Assembly: GCA_946403965.1 (NCBI GenBank)
Contig: CAMJBT010000002.1
Span: 1 to 64,000, forward strand
Origin: an uncultured Pseudobutyrivibrio sp.
GTDB lineage: Bacteria > Bacillota > Clostridia > Lachnospirales > Lachnospiraceae
DNA length: 64,000 nucleotides
Direction: 5' to 3'
A model generated the notes under the pieces. The model made no database searches. It worked only from the letters and a program-made list of their open reading frames with translations, and was not told the origin of the DNA. Every line of letters starts with the position of its first letter. The stretch's first letter is position 1. Below, piece after piece: positions 53,033 to 61,522 of the stretch. The position numbers and the translations under genes are program-made.

Positions 53033-53893
53033 TTATTCATTTAAGTTTTTTCTCCATCTGACAATTGCTACACCAATGATTATCGTATATCCGATAATGC
53101 TTAAAATTGTAGGGGCCTCTCCAAGGAAGATGATACCAAGAAGAGCCGCAAATATAACCTGAGTATAATCAAAAACCGAAATTTCCTTTGCTGGAGCATA
53201 TTTATAGGCGGTGGTGATGGCAAATTGTCCTATGGATGCGCCTGCGCCGGCTAAAAGTAAATATATTAGCTGGATGGGGGCCATGGGAACATAATTTGTA
53301 ATTAAAAATGGGAGTGTTACCAGACATGAAAAGCTTGAAAAACTAATTACAATTACAGGTGTCATAACACCATTTCGAGTCATCTTTCTAACAAAAACAT
53401 ATGCTGTTCCTGCACCAAATCCACCAAATAGACCAACCAAAGCAGGAAAGAAGGCGGATAAGCTACCTGTTGGCCTGATTATAAACAAAGCGCCGATAAA
53501 AGCGATTACAGTAGTGAAAATATCGAATTTACTAGGTATTTCCTTTAATATAAAAATAGATAGAATAATGGCAAAAAATGGAGAAAGCTTATTTAGCATA
53601 TTGGCATCTGCAATTCCAAGACGGTCAATAGCATAGAAATTTGCAATTAGGCCGGAGGTGCCGAAGGCACAGCGCATAAAAAGAGGAATGCGATTTCCTT
53701 TGCCTACTTTGAAATGTGCATCTGATTTAAAAAGTGCTACTAGAGCTACGAAAAGAGCTACTAGGTTTCTGAAGAAAGCTTTTTGCATTGTTGGTAAATC
53801 CCCTGACAGTCTGACAAAAAAAGTCATTAGAGAGAAACCAAATGCAGCAAACAATATACAAATAATTCCTTTGAGTTTGTTATTCTTAATCAA
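53033..53893 (-). CDS. EamA/DMT-family transporter
   Basis: The 286-aa protein has ten predicted membrane helices in two EamA repeats. The first starts near LKGIICILFAAFGFSLMTFFVRL. In the second the pattern repeats near 145-280 (ALVGLFGGFGAGTAYVFVRKM, AALLGIIFLGEAPT). The substrate of these drug/metabolite exporters is not predictable. It lies 38 nt downstream of the GNAT gene on the same strand, probably in one transcript. Confidence 0.9.
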   Translation of the reverse strand: MIKNNKLKGIICILFAAFGFSLMTFFVRLSGDLPTMQKAFFRNLVALFVALVALFKSDAHFKVGKGNRIPLFMRCAFGTSGLIANFYAIDRLGIADANMLNKLSPFFAIILSIFILKEIPSKFDIFTTVIAFIGALFIIRPTGSLSAFFPALVGLFGGFGAGTAYVFVRKMTRNGVMTPVIVISFSSFSCLVTLPFLITNYVPMAPIQLIYLLLAGAGASIGQFAITTAYKYAPAKEISVFDYTQVIFAALLGIIFLGEAPTILSIIGYTIIIGVAIVRWRKNLNE

Positions 53894-53931
53894 TTGTTGC
53901 CTCCATTTTTGTATATGAAACTAGATTAATA

Positions 53932-54417
53932 TTACTCTTCTGGGAGTTGTGTGATATCGCAAATATCCATTTGCATAAATATGGTATTGTCAGTTTCTTC
54001 CTCAACGGGCCTGAAACCAAAATGCTCATACAGTTTTATTGCACGCTTATTGTCTTTTTCAACTTCAAGCTTTACAGATTTCATATTATTTTTAATTGCA
54101 ATATTTCTGGATTCGGTAAGAAGTCTGATTAGAGTTTTGCCTTTTAAAAAACCAAGATCCTCACTTACAACCATTGCAGTAACAAAAGAAACTCCGGAAT
54201 TTAAATCGTTTGAATAGAAGCTGATGAATCCTACAGGATTATCGTCATGATATTCAACTACAAAATGTCCACATTCAAGCTGCTTTTTTATAAAAGTGTC
54301 TTTATATTCAGGATTTGTGATACGTCGAAGATAATAAGAATCTTTAAAAGTAGTGATTACCTTATCCATCTCTTCATAAGTAGTAATTTCGCAAACATTT
54401 GTTGTTGGTTTTGCCAT
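53932..54417 (-). CDS. GNAT-family N-acetyltransferase
   Basis: The 161-aa protein starts best at ATG 54417 (MAKPTTNVCEI), where GGAAGGG precedes it on the minus strand; the longer listed start at 54450 has no ribosome-binding site. The fold is seen in FVVEYHDDNPVGFISFYS, the acetyl-CoA loop region LGFLKGKTLIRLLTESRNIA, and KLEVEKDNKRAIKLYEHFGFRPVEEE. The last is the typical N-acyltransferase tail. The target amine is unknown. Confidence 0.85.
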   Translation of the reverse strand: MAKPTTNVCEITTYEEMDKVITTFKDSYYLRRITNPEYKDTFIKKQLECGHFVVEYHDDNPVGFISFYSNDLNSGVSFVTAMVVSEDLGFLKGKTLIRLLTESRNIAIKNNMKSVKLEVEKDNKRAIKLYEHFGFRPVEEETDNTIFMQMDICDITQLPEE

Positions 54418-54436
54418 AATAATTGCCCTTCCAGTA

Positions 54437-54466
54437 TTGCATTTTTTCATAATAAAAAAGTATAAT
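54437..54466 (+). promoter_or_regulatory. Promoter of the SpoIIE-phosphatase operon
   Basis: TTGCAT and a consensus TATAAT are separated by 18 bp. It overlaps the upstream region of the divergent GNAT gene. Confidence 0.6.
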
Positions 54467-54510
54467 TACATAGGGATTTATCATATACGATAAGGGGAGT
54501 TTTTTCAAGC

Positions 54511-56034
54511 ATGCTAGATTCTAAAAAGCGACAATCCGTTTTAATTATTTCACTAATATATTTTATTTCCATTTTAATATTGGCTCAGCTTGTATTTTTG
54601 AGGGGAATCAATGATTTAAAACCTGTATATCTTATAAATATCGGTGTTGATTTTGGAGGACTGCTTACAGGACTTACCCTTTATGTATGCTGCTACATAG
54701 ATTTACAAAAAACAGGTACTAATGTTAGATATCTGATGGCTCTTATAAATGTAACCGCAATTTCACTGTTTACTGATGGAGTGGCATGGCTTGTTGATGG
54801 AATTCAAGAACTTCAGCTTGTCAATACATTAGATAATACCGTTTATTATTTGTGTACACCCATGTCTGCATTTTTCTTTTGGATGTATACCATGTCCTAT
54901 CTAAATGTGAAAAAAAGTCTTGTAAAACAATTGAGTATTTTAGTTAGAGTAGGGCTTTATGTTGCAATCGCAATCAGACTTATAAATCTATTTACTGGAA
55001 TTTATTTTACTGTTGATGAGCATGGAATATATTCAAGAAGTGCCCACAATTGGATTTCATTACTGTATTCATTTTTTACAGTTTTGTCGGCATTTATTGC
55101 CGTTCTTGTAGAACATAAACAGCTTGAAACCTATCAAATAATTACATTTTTTATGTACACCTTTGCACCAGTGGTTGTTGGTGTTGTTACTATTTTTACT
55201 TATGGATTGTCCTTAGGGCCAGCAGTAATAATGATAGTCATTCTTTTGATGTACTGCGTGCTGAATGTTTCTGAAGGAAGAGAGAGAGCGGCAGCAGCTC
55301 GTGATATGTCATTGGCAGCAATCATACAGCAAGCTGTACTTCCAAGGACATTTCCATATATGCCAGAGCGAAAAGAATTTGATCTTTATGCAACTATGAC
55401 TCCAGCAAAAGAAGTTGGTGGTGATTTTTATGATTTCTTTATGGTAGATGAAGATACACTTGCTCTTGTTATGGCTGATGTGTCAGGAAAAGGTATTTCA
55501 GCAGCTCTTTTTATGATGGTTGCAAAATCACTAATCAAAAATGGTCTAAGCAGAGGTCAAAGTCCTGCAAGTACACTGAAAGATGTTAATAATCAATTGT
55601 GTGAAGGAAATAAGGCAGGGCTATTTGTGACAGTTTGGCTTGCTACAATAAATATTCGCACAGGGCAGGGGGTATCTGCTAATGCCGGACACGAACATCC
55701 TGTGATAAAGCATTCACATGGGAGATATGAATTGCTTAAATACAAGCATTCTCCAGCAGTGGCTACGATGGAGGACATAAATTTCAGAGAACATGAGTTT
55801 CAGATGGAACCGGGAGATAGTATTTTCGTCTATACCGACGGTGTGCCGGAGGCAAATAATGACGAAAATGAACTATTCGGAAATGACAGGATGCTTGAAG
55901 CGTTAAATAAAGATCCAGATGCAGAACCAGAAATTGTTCTTAAAAACGTTATGAGTAACATAAATGAATTCGTAGAGGGGGCTAAGCAGTTTGATGATAT
56001 TACTATGCTTAGTATGACTTTCTTTGGCGCATAA
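54511..56034 (+). CDS. Membrane PP2C-type serine phosphatase (SpoIIE/RsbU family)
   Basis: The 507-aa protein has an N-terminal membrane domain of about seven helices (1-250) and a cytoplasmic SpoIIE domain (about 265-507). The metal-binding acids are present in PAKEVGGDFYDFF, MADVSGKGISAALFM and FDDITMLSMTF; GDSIFVYTDGVPEANN is also diagnostic. Such phosphatases usually dephosphorylate an anti-sigma antagonist. No anti-sigma, antagonist or sigma gene is adjacent; instead an unknown protein and a response regulator follow in the same operon, 19 nt and more downstream. Confidence 0.92.
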   Translation: MLDSKKRQSVLIISLIYFISILILAQLVFLRGINDLKPVYLINIGVDFGGLLTGLTLYVCCYIDLQKTGTNVRYLMALINVTAISLFTDGVAWLVDGIQELQLVNTLDNTVYYLCTPMSAFFFWMYTMSYLNVKKSLVKQLSILVRVGLYVAIAIRLINLFTGIYFTVDEHGIYSRSAHNWISLLYSFFTVLSAFIAVLVEHKQLETYQIITFFMYTFAPVVVGVVTIFTYGLSLGPAVIMIVILLMYCVLNVSEGRERAAAARDMSLAAIIQQAVLPRTFPYMPERKEFDLYATMTPAKEVGGDFYDFFMVDEDTLALVMADVSGKGISAALFMMVAKSLIKNGLSRGQSPASTLKDVNNQLCEGNKAGLFVTVWLATINIRTGQGVSANAGHEHPVIKHSHGRYELLKYKHSPAVATMEDINFREHEFQMEPGDSIFVYTDGVPEANNDENELFGNDRMLEALNKDPDAEPEIVLKNVMSNINEFVEGAKQFDDITMLSMTFFGA

Positions 56035-56053
56035 AACAAAAAGGAGAAAGATT

Positions 56054-56551
56054 ATGGAAACATCAACATATAAAATAAGGGGAAAAGATTTTTATGATGC
56101 CATTGTTCATTTCGACGAAAGTGAAGAGGCGATGGAGTATTATTACAGTGTAATGGACACACTTACCGGAAGAAAAAACAAGGATGGCTCAGATGAAACA
56201 ATCAGGGAGCGTATTCTTAAAGCCTATGGCGTCCTTTTTTGTGAGGAGTTTGATTTGCTTCCAGGACAGCCGGCAGGAGTAGATGAGGTGGCAGAAACTG
56301 CAGATCGTCTTTACATTGGCAGTATGGGATATGATCCCAATCATTGGTATAGAATGAAGTACCATTTCCCTGTGATTGATTTTGATAATTATGATAGATT
56401 TGCGGCCTTGGTTTTAGCTGATATGAATTCAGGACCACTCCATGATGCAGCTATTAATGATGGAGATACGCTTGTTGTTGGTGAGGCTGATCCCTTACAT
56501 ATGACGCCAGAACAACGAAAAAATCAAAAGGTTACACCTGTTGTACTATAG
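56054..56551 (+). CDS. Hypothetical protein in the phosphatase operon
   Basis: I do not recognise this 165-aa protein. The start is ATG 56054, with AAAGGAGAAAG just ahead; the listed ORF begins too early. It is acidic, soluble, has no signal peptide or membrane helix, and holds several aromatic-rich stretches (MEYYYSVMDTL, NHWYRMKYHFPVIDFDNYDRF). Its place between a SpoIIE phosphatase and a response regulator suggests a partner in that signalling route, for instance a substrate or adaptor. That is inference from context only. Confidence 0.75.
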   Translation: METSTYKIRGKDFYDAIVHFDESEEAMEYYYSVMDTLTGRKNKDGSDETIRERILKAYGVLFCEEFDLLPGQPAGVDEVAETADRLYIGSMGYDPNHWYRMKYHFPVIDFDNYDRFAALVLADMNSGPLHDAAINDGDTLVVGEADPLHMTPEQRKNQKVTPVVL

Positions 56552-56571
56552 TTTTTAGGGGGGAATAAATA

Positions 56572-57381
56572 ATGAAAATAATGGCAGTAGATGATGAGAA
56601 AAAATCTCTAAAGGCCATCTCAGATATAGTGAATGAGGTGGTTCCAGACGCTACATACGAAGAATTTGATAGTTCTCTATCCGCATTGGCAAGAGCCAGA
56701 GAGGAAGAGTTTGATGTGGCGTTTTTGGATGTAAATATGCCTGAGCTTTCAGGAATTGATTTGGGTAAGTATCTGGTAGAGCTAAATCCATACATAAATG
56801 TAATATATCTTACAGAACATAAAGAATATGGATATGAGGCAATGCAACTTCATGCAAGTGGTTATATTTTAAAACCGGCTGCATCACGTAATGTAAAAAA
56901 CGAGCTTGATTGTTTAAGATATCCAGAGCTTAGAAAGAAATACAAGAGAGTATTTGCCCAGACTTTTGGAAATTTTGAGTTGTTTGTTGATGGAGAGCCT
57001 GTGACTTTCAAATATAACAGAACAAAGGAAATTGTTGCTGTTTTAATAAACAACAAAGGTGCTCAGACTACAAATGGAGAACTGATTGCCTGCCTTTGGG
57101 AGGATGATGGTGATCCAGAGAAAAAGCTTTCATATCTCTGCAACCTTAGACAGGATTTACAGAATACATTTAAAAAGTTGAAGCTTGATGGAATTATTTT
57201 AAAGCAAAGAGGTAGTATGGCTATTGCTGCTGATAAAATAGAATGTGATTTGTTTGACTGGTTGGAAAAGCGAAAAGAATCCAAATACCAATACATGGGA
57301 GATTACATGAACCAGTATAGCTGGCCAGAGTATTTCCACGCAGAGTTAGATGAGATAAGCTATGCTATGGATGAAGATTAA
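56572..57381 (+). CDS. Response regulator with SARP-like winged-helix output
   Basis: The 269-aa protein has a receiver domain (1-115) with acidic pocket VDDEKK, phospho-acceptor Asp in VAFLDVNMPELSG, and the switch Thr/Lys in YLTEH and ILKPA. The C-terminal half (about 130-230) is a winged helix of the OmpR/SARP kind: FGNFELFVDGEPVTFKYNRTKEIVAVLINNKGAQTTNGELIACLWED. It probably controls transcription. No histidine kinase is adjacent. The upstream SpoIIE-type phosphatase is cotranscribed, though it acts on Ser/Thr phosphate and so is not an obvious partner. Confidence 0.88.
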   Translation: MKIMAVDDEKKSLKAISDIVNEVVPDATYEEFDSSLSALARAREEEFDVAFLDVNMPELSGIDLGKYLVELNPYINVIYLTEHKEYGYEAMQLHASGYILKPAASRNVKNELDCLRYPELRKKYKRVFAQTFGNFELFVDGEPVTFKYNRTKEIVAVLINNKGAQTTNGELIACLWEDDGDPEKKLSYLCNLRQDLQNTFKKLKLDGIILKQRGSMAIAADKIECDLFDWLEKRKESKYQYMGDYMNQYSWPEYFHAELDEISYAMDED

Positions 57382-57385
57382 AAGA

Positions 57386-57415
57386 CTTCCCCTTTTATAA
57401 GGGGAAGCTTTTTTT
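57386..57415. terminator. Terminator between the response regulator and thioesterase genes
   Basis: CTTCCCCTT and AAGGGGAAG form a 9-bp stem around TTAT, then CTTTTTTT follows. The minus-strand side has only AAAAGT-type flanks, so it is stronger for the plus strand. Confidence 0.88.
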
Positions 57416-57799
57416 CTACTTATGACCTTGTGCTTTAGTCATAAATTTATCATTATTGATTATGAATCTCTCATGTGTACCCATACCAATCATTCCATTT
57501 TCGTCGGAACAAACAACTTCAAAGGTAAGCTTTCTACCATCAATTTCAATTAAAGTTGCTTCGCACATGATGGTCATTCCAATAGCACTTGGTGCCATAT
57601 GGCTTACATTTACTTTAGTACCAACAGAACCGAGACCCTCTTCGAGCTCTGGCTGAATCATTTTCCAGCATGTTTCTTCCATAAGTGAAATCATTGCAGG
57701 GGTAGCGAAAACCTCTAAAGCACCACTTGTGAATGCCTTTGCAGTATTATCAAGAGTGACAACTGTTTCAGCATTGCCCTTCATTCCAATCTCTAACAT
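57416..57799 (-). CDS. FlK-like acyl-CoA thioesterase (hotdog fold)
   Basis: The 127-aa protein matches the fluoroacetyl-CoA thioesterase-like group. The catalytic Thr/Glu region is TSGALEVFATPAMISLMEETC and the His lies in VNVSHMAPSAIGM. The strand FEVVCSDENGMIGMGTHERFII completes the hotdog. Real substrates in gut Firmicutes are unknown; general acyl-CoA housekeeping is likelier than fluoroacetate resistance. It stands alone, converging with the response regulator gene. Confidence 0.87.
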   Translation of the reverse strand: MLEIGMKGNAETVVTLDNTAKAFTSGALEVFATPAMISLMEETCWKMIQPELEEGLGSVGTKVNVSHMAPSAIGMTIMCEATLIEIDGRKLTFEVVCSDENGMIGMGTHERFIINNDKFMTKAQGHK

Positions 57800-57911
57800 A
57801 TGTACACGTCTCCTTCTATTTTTAATATTATTATACTCTTTTTGTAAAATAAGTGGTAAAATTTATATTACTAGTAATTAAGGGTGATGTATTGGCTAGG
57901 AGGGGATTGAC

Positions 57912-58289
57912 ATGATTAATGAAGAGAACATTATTGACTTATCGGATTTTGCAGAACGCGACATTAAAGAGGAAGTAGCACATATTAGAGAGAGTATTAC
58001 TTCCTTGGAAAAGCTTATTGAAGCAAAAGAGAAAACACTTCCTGATGATAGTAGCAACAATATGGCAAGAAGTATTAAGGCTTCTATCAGAGAATATATT
58101 GAAGAACTAAGCATGCCAGTGGAAGCAAAATGTGATGCCTTAGAGGCAAAGCTTAACACTCTTCAGGAATCAGTTAATCAGATTAAAGAAAGTCAGAGTA
58201 TAAGGGGAAAACTTTTAATTGTAAATCTTATTGGAATTCTTCTGATTTTATTTGCTAATCTGTACATGATTTTTAATGGTGGAGTTTAA
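57912..58289 (+). CDS. Small coiled-coil protein with C-terminal membrane anchor
   Basis: The 125-aa protein is not recognised. It is highly charged, with heptad-like helices at about 15-45 and 70-95, and ends in one membrane helix (LLIVNLIGILLILFANLYMIF). AGGAGGGGA precedes the ATG. The tail-anchored layout, coiled coil in the cytoplasm, suggests a scaffold or cell-envelope role, with no further evidence. A terminator follows, so it is monocistronic. Confidence 0.75.
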   Translation: MINEENIIDLSDFAERDIKEEVAHIRESITSLEKLIEAKEKTLPDDSSNNMARSIKASIREYIEELSMPVEAKCDALEAKLNTLQESVNQIKESQSIRGKLLIVNLIGILLILFANLYMIFNGGV

Positions 58290-58301
58290 ACAAGACAGCT
58301 T

Positions 58302-58334
58302 AAATCCGGTGTTGCATACACCGGATTTTTATGT
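58302..58334 (+). terminator. Intrinsic terminator after the coiled-coil gene
   Basis: AAATCCGGTGT and ACACCGGATTT form an 11-bp perfect stem around TGCAT, followed by a short T-rich run. Confidence 0.85.
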
Positions 58335-58415
58335 TTAAATTAGTATTTGAGCCTTGATTGTTCTTATTTCGAGGTCTCTTATTATTAGTAATTATTGAAA
58401 TTAACGGAGGACGAA

Positions 58416-60176
58416 ATGAAAGAAATTCTTCAGCAGATTAAAGAAGTCGTAGTTCAAGGCTTCATAGATTGCGGATATGATGAAAAATACGGAATGGTTT
58501 CACTTTCAAACAGACCAGATCTTTGTCAGTTCCAGTGCAACGGTGCATTAGCCGCTGCCAAAGAATATAAAAAGGCTCCTATTGGTATCGCTACAGAAGT
58601 GGCGGAAAAGCTTGCTACAAACACTATGTTTTCTAAGTGCGAGGCATGCCCTCCTGGCTTTATCAATATGAATCTGTCTGATGAGTTTATTGCCGGCTTC
58701 GTTTCAAATATGGCAGCTGACAAGGAACGATTTGGTGTGGACAAGGTTCCTTCACCTAAAAAGGTTATGATTGATTACGGCGGACCAAATGTTGCTAAGC
58801 CACTTCACGTTGGGCACCTTCGTTCAGCTATTATCGGTGAATCTATTAAGCGTACAGCTCGTTTCATGGGAGATGAGGTTGTAGGTGATGTACACCTTGG
58901 TGATTGGGGCCTTCAGATGGGGCTAATTATTACTGAGCTTAAGCTTCGTAAGCCAGAGCTTGTATATTTTGATGAGAGCTTTGATGGCGAATATCCTACA
59001 GAGCCACCTTTTACAATCTCTGAGCTTGAGGAGATTTATCCATGTGCTTCTGGAAAGTCAAAGGAAGATGAAGCCTACAAGGAGGCAGCTCTTAAGGCTA
59101 CCTACGAGCTTCAGCACGGAAGAAAGGGATATCAGGCTCTTCTTTCACATATTCTTAATGTGTCAGTTACTGATCTTAAGAGAAATTATGAAAAGCTTGA
59201 CGTAGATTTCGATCTTTGGAAGGGTGAGAGTGATGCTCAACCATATATTCCAGATATGGTACAGAAGATGAAGGATGATGGCTTTGCATATATTTCTGAA
59301 GGAGCTCTTGTTGTTGATGTAAAGGAAGATACAGATACAAAGGAAGTTCCACCATGTATGATTCTGAAGTCAGATGGTGCATCTCTCTACAATACAACAG
59401 ATCTTGCAACAATGGTTTGGAGAATGAAGGATTATAATCCGGATTCCATCATTTATGTTGTTGACAAGCGTCAGGAGCTTTATTTTACACAGGTATTCAG
59501 ATGTGCAAAGAAGACTGGCATTGTCCCAGATACTACAAATCTTTTCTTCGTAGGCTTTGGTACTATGAATGGAAAGGATGGAAAGCCATTTAAGACACGT
59601 CAGGGTGGCGTTATGCGTCTTGAGTATCTTCTTCAGGAAGTAGAGGACAAGATGCTTGAGAAGATTAGAGAGAATGGTACAATGAACGAGGAGGATGCAC
59701 TAAAGACTGCTCGTATTGTTGGACTTTCAGCAGTGAAGTATGGTGATCTTTCAAATCAAGCATCAAAGGACTATATATTTGATATTGATAGATTCACATC
59801 AGCAGAAGGAAATACTGGTCCATATATCCTTTATACAATTGTTAGATGTAAATCAATTCTTGCAAAAGCAGGTATAGACAGCTTTGAGGGGACAATCCTT
59901 CCAGCACATTCAGACTCTGAAAGAGCGCTTCAGCTTGAGCTTACTAAGTTTATGGCTGCTCTTAATTCTGCTTACGAGGATATGGCACCTCACAAGATTT
60001 GTGCATACATCTATGATTTGGCAAATGCTTTCAATAGATTTTATCATGATACTAAAATATTGGCTGAGGAGGATGAGACAGTTAAGGCTAGCTATTTAAA
60101 GCTTCTTAGTCTTACAAGAGATGTTCTTGAAAAGGCTATCGACCTTCTTGGCTTTAAAGCACCGGAGCGTATGTAA
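58416..60176 (+). CDS. argS: Arginyl-tRNA synthetase
   Basis: ArgS charges tRNA-Arg. I start at ATG 58416 (MKEILQQIKEVV): the GGAGG ribosome-binding site lies inside the longer listed ORF, so the TTG start at 58395 is wrong. The 586-aa class I enzyme has an N-terminal additional domain (1-100), the HIGH-type motif in GPNVAKPLHVGHLRSAIIGES, and the C-terminal DALR anticodon-binding domain (about 465-586). A clear KMSKS is not seen, which is common in ArgRS. The rsmF-like gene begins directly after the stop. Confidence 0.96.
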   Translation: MKEILQQIKEVVVQGFIDCGYDEKYGMVSLSNRPDLCQFQCNGALAAAKEYKKAPIGIATEVAEKLATNTMFSKCEACPPGFINMNLSDEFIAGFVSNMAADKERFGVDKVPSPKKVMIDYGGPNVAKPLHVGHLRSAIIGESIKRTARFMGDEVVGDVHLGDWGLQMGLIITELKLRKPELVYFDESFDGEYPTEPPFTISELEEIYPCASGKSKEDEAYKEAALKATYELQHGRKGYQALLSHILNVSVTDLKRNYEKLDVDFDLWKGESDAQPYIPDMVQKMKDDGFAYISEGALVVDVKEDTDTKEVPPCMILKSDGASLYNTTDLATMVWRMKDYNPDSIIYVVDKRQELYFTQVFRCAKKTGIVPDTTNLFFVGFGTMNGKDGKPFKTRQGGVMRLEYLLQEVEDKMLEKIRENGTMNEEDALKTARIVGLSAVKYGDLSNQASKDYIFDIDRFTSAEGNTGPYILYTIVRCKSILAKAGIDSFEGTILPAHSDSERALQLELTKFMAALNSAYEDMAPHKICAYIYDLANAFNRFYHDTKILAEEDETVKASYLKLLSLTRDVLEKAIDLLGFKAPERM

Positions 60177-61514
60177 ATGTCTTCATCATCATTTTTACCA
60201 ATTGATTTTATTAATCGCATGGAGCAGGACCTTGGTCCTGACTTCCATGCGTTTTTGTGTTCATATGACGAAAACAAAATCTCTGCTCTTAGATTTAATC
60301 CAATCAAAGCAGACGATAAAGCAAAAGAAATAATGGCAGACAAGCTGGCAGGTCAGGTTGAGTGGAGTCCTAATGGCTATTATTATGACGAAGAAGTTAT
60401 TAGGCCAGGAATTCATCCTTATCATCAGGCTGGAGTCTACTATATTCAGGATGCGTCAGCGCAGCTTCCTGTGGAGATGCTTGGCCCAAAACCGGGAGAT
60501 ATCTGTCTTGATTTGTGTGCAGCACCTGGTGGTAAATCCACACAAATTGCTGGCTACTTAAATGGACAGGGAATTCTGGTTTCAAATGAACCAATGAAAA
60601 ATAGAGCCAAGATACTTTCAGAAAATGTGGAGAGACTTGGCATAAGGAACTGTATTGTCACCTCAGAATATCCGGATAGACTTGCAGAACAGTTTCCGGA
60701 GTATTTTGACAAAATTATGGTGGATGCACCTTGCTCAGGTGAAGGAATGTTCAGAAAAAATCATGACGCTTGTCTGGAATGGTCCTTAGAGTCTGTTAAG
60801 ATGTGTGCCGAAAGACAGGCACAGATTCTTGACAAAGCTTATGAGATGCTTATACCAGGCGGACGAATGTGCTATAGCACTTGTACTTTTGCAAAGCTTG
60901 AGGATGAAGATGCTGTTGCAGCATTTATTGAGCGTCATCCTGGTATGTCTATAATCGAAGAAAGACGTTTATGGCCTCATGAAGTAAAGGGAGAGGGACA
61001 TTATGCCTGTCTCTTGGAAAAGGCTGATACTGAAGGACGAAGAGAAGAATGTGAAGGTGACAGAGCTTTATATCAGTGCAAAAAGATTAATGATAAGGAA
61101 CTTGCGGATTACAACAGTTTTGTAAAGGATGTAATGGCTGAACCAAAAAGATGGAAGAATAATAATCTTTTACTTGTGAAAGATTTATTGTATATGCTTC
61201 CTGAGAATTGTCCTGATTTTGAAGGACTACATGTGCTTAGAGGCGGTCTGTTTCTTGGAACATTAAAGAAAAATCGATTTGAACCAAGTCATGCTTTAGC
61301 ACTTGCACTTGATGCAAAAGAAGTAAAAAGGGAATATAATGTAGAAGGTGGTTCTTCTGAGGCATTAAATTATTTGAAGGGCCAATCCTTATACGGAGAT
61401 GTATCAGATGGGTGGACTCTTATTACAGTTGATGGATACTCTCTAGGCTGGGGAAAAGCTGTAAAGGGGCAGGTTAAAAATCATTACCCAAAAGGCCTTA
61501 GACTATTGGGATAG
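60177..61514 (+). CDS. RsmF/NOL1-type rRNA (cytosine-C5)-methyltransferase
   Basis: The 445-aa protein has an N-terminal region with YYIQDASAQLPVEML, the SAM loop LDLCAAPGGKSTQIAGYL, the VDAPCSGEGMFRK motif (first catalytic Cys) and YSTCTFAKLEDE (second Cys). A C-terminal RsmF/PUA-like extension follows (about 300-445). It probably makes m5C in 16S rRNA. The start codon directly abuts the argS stop, and no separate ribosome-binding site is strong (CCGGAGCG only). A terminator-like hairpin lies at codons 14-27. Confidence 0.9.
   Translation: MSSSSFLPIDFINRMEQDLGPDFHAFLCSYDENKISALRFNPIKADDKAKEIMADKLAGQVEWSPNGYYYDEEVIRPGIHPYHQAGVYYIQDASAQLPVEMLGPKPGDICLDLCAAPGGKSTQIAGYLNGQGILVSNEPMKNRAKILSENVERLGIRNCIVTSEYPDRLAEQFPEYFDKIMVDAPCSGEGMFRKNHDACLEWSLESVKMCAERQAQILDKAYEMLIPGGRMCYSTCTFAKLEDEDAVAAFIERHPGMSIIEERRLWPHEVKGEGHYACLLEKADTEGRREECEGDRALYQCKKINDKELADYNSFVKDVMAEPKRWKNNNLLLVKDLLYMLPENCPDFEGLHVLRGGLFLGTLKKNRFEPSHALALALDAKEVKREYNVEGGSSEALNYLKGQSLYGDVSDGWTLITVDGYSLGWGKAVKGQVKNHYPKGLRLLG
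60217..60257 (+). terminator. Terminator-like hairpin inside the start of the rsmF-like gene
   Basis: CGCATGGA-g-CAGGACC pairs with GGTCCTG-act-TCCATGCG, giving 15 GC-rich base pairs around a TT loop (two more bases may open for steric reasons), directly followed by TTTTT. It looks like an intrinsic terminator, yet lies within codons 14-27. It may reduce rsmF expression when translation lags. Confidence 0.5.
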
Positions 61515-61522
61515 GAGATTAT

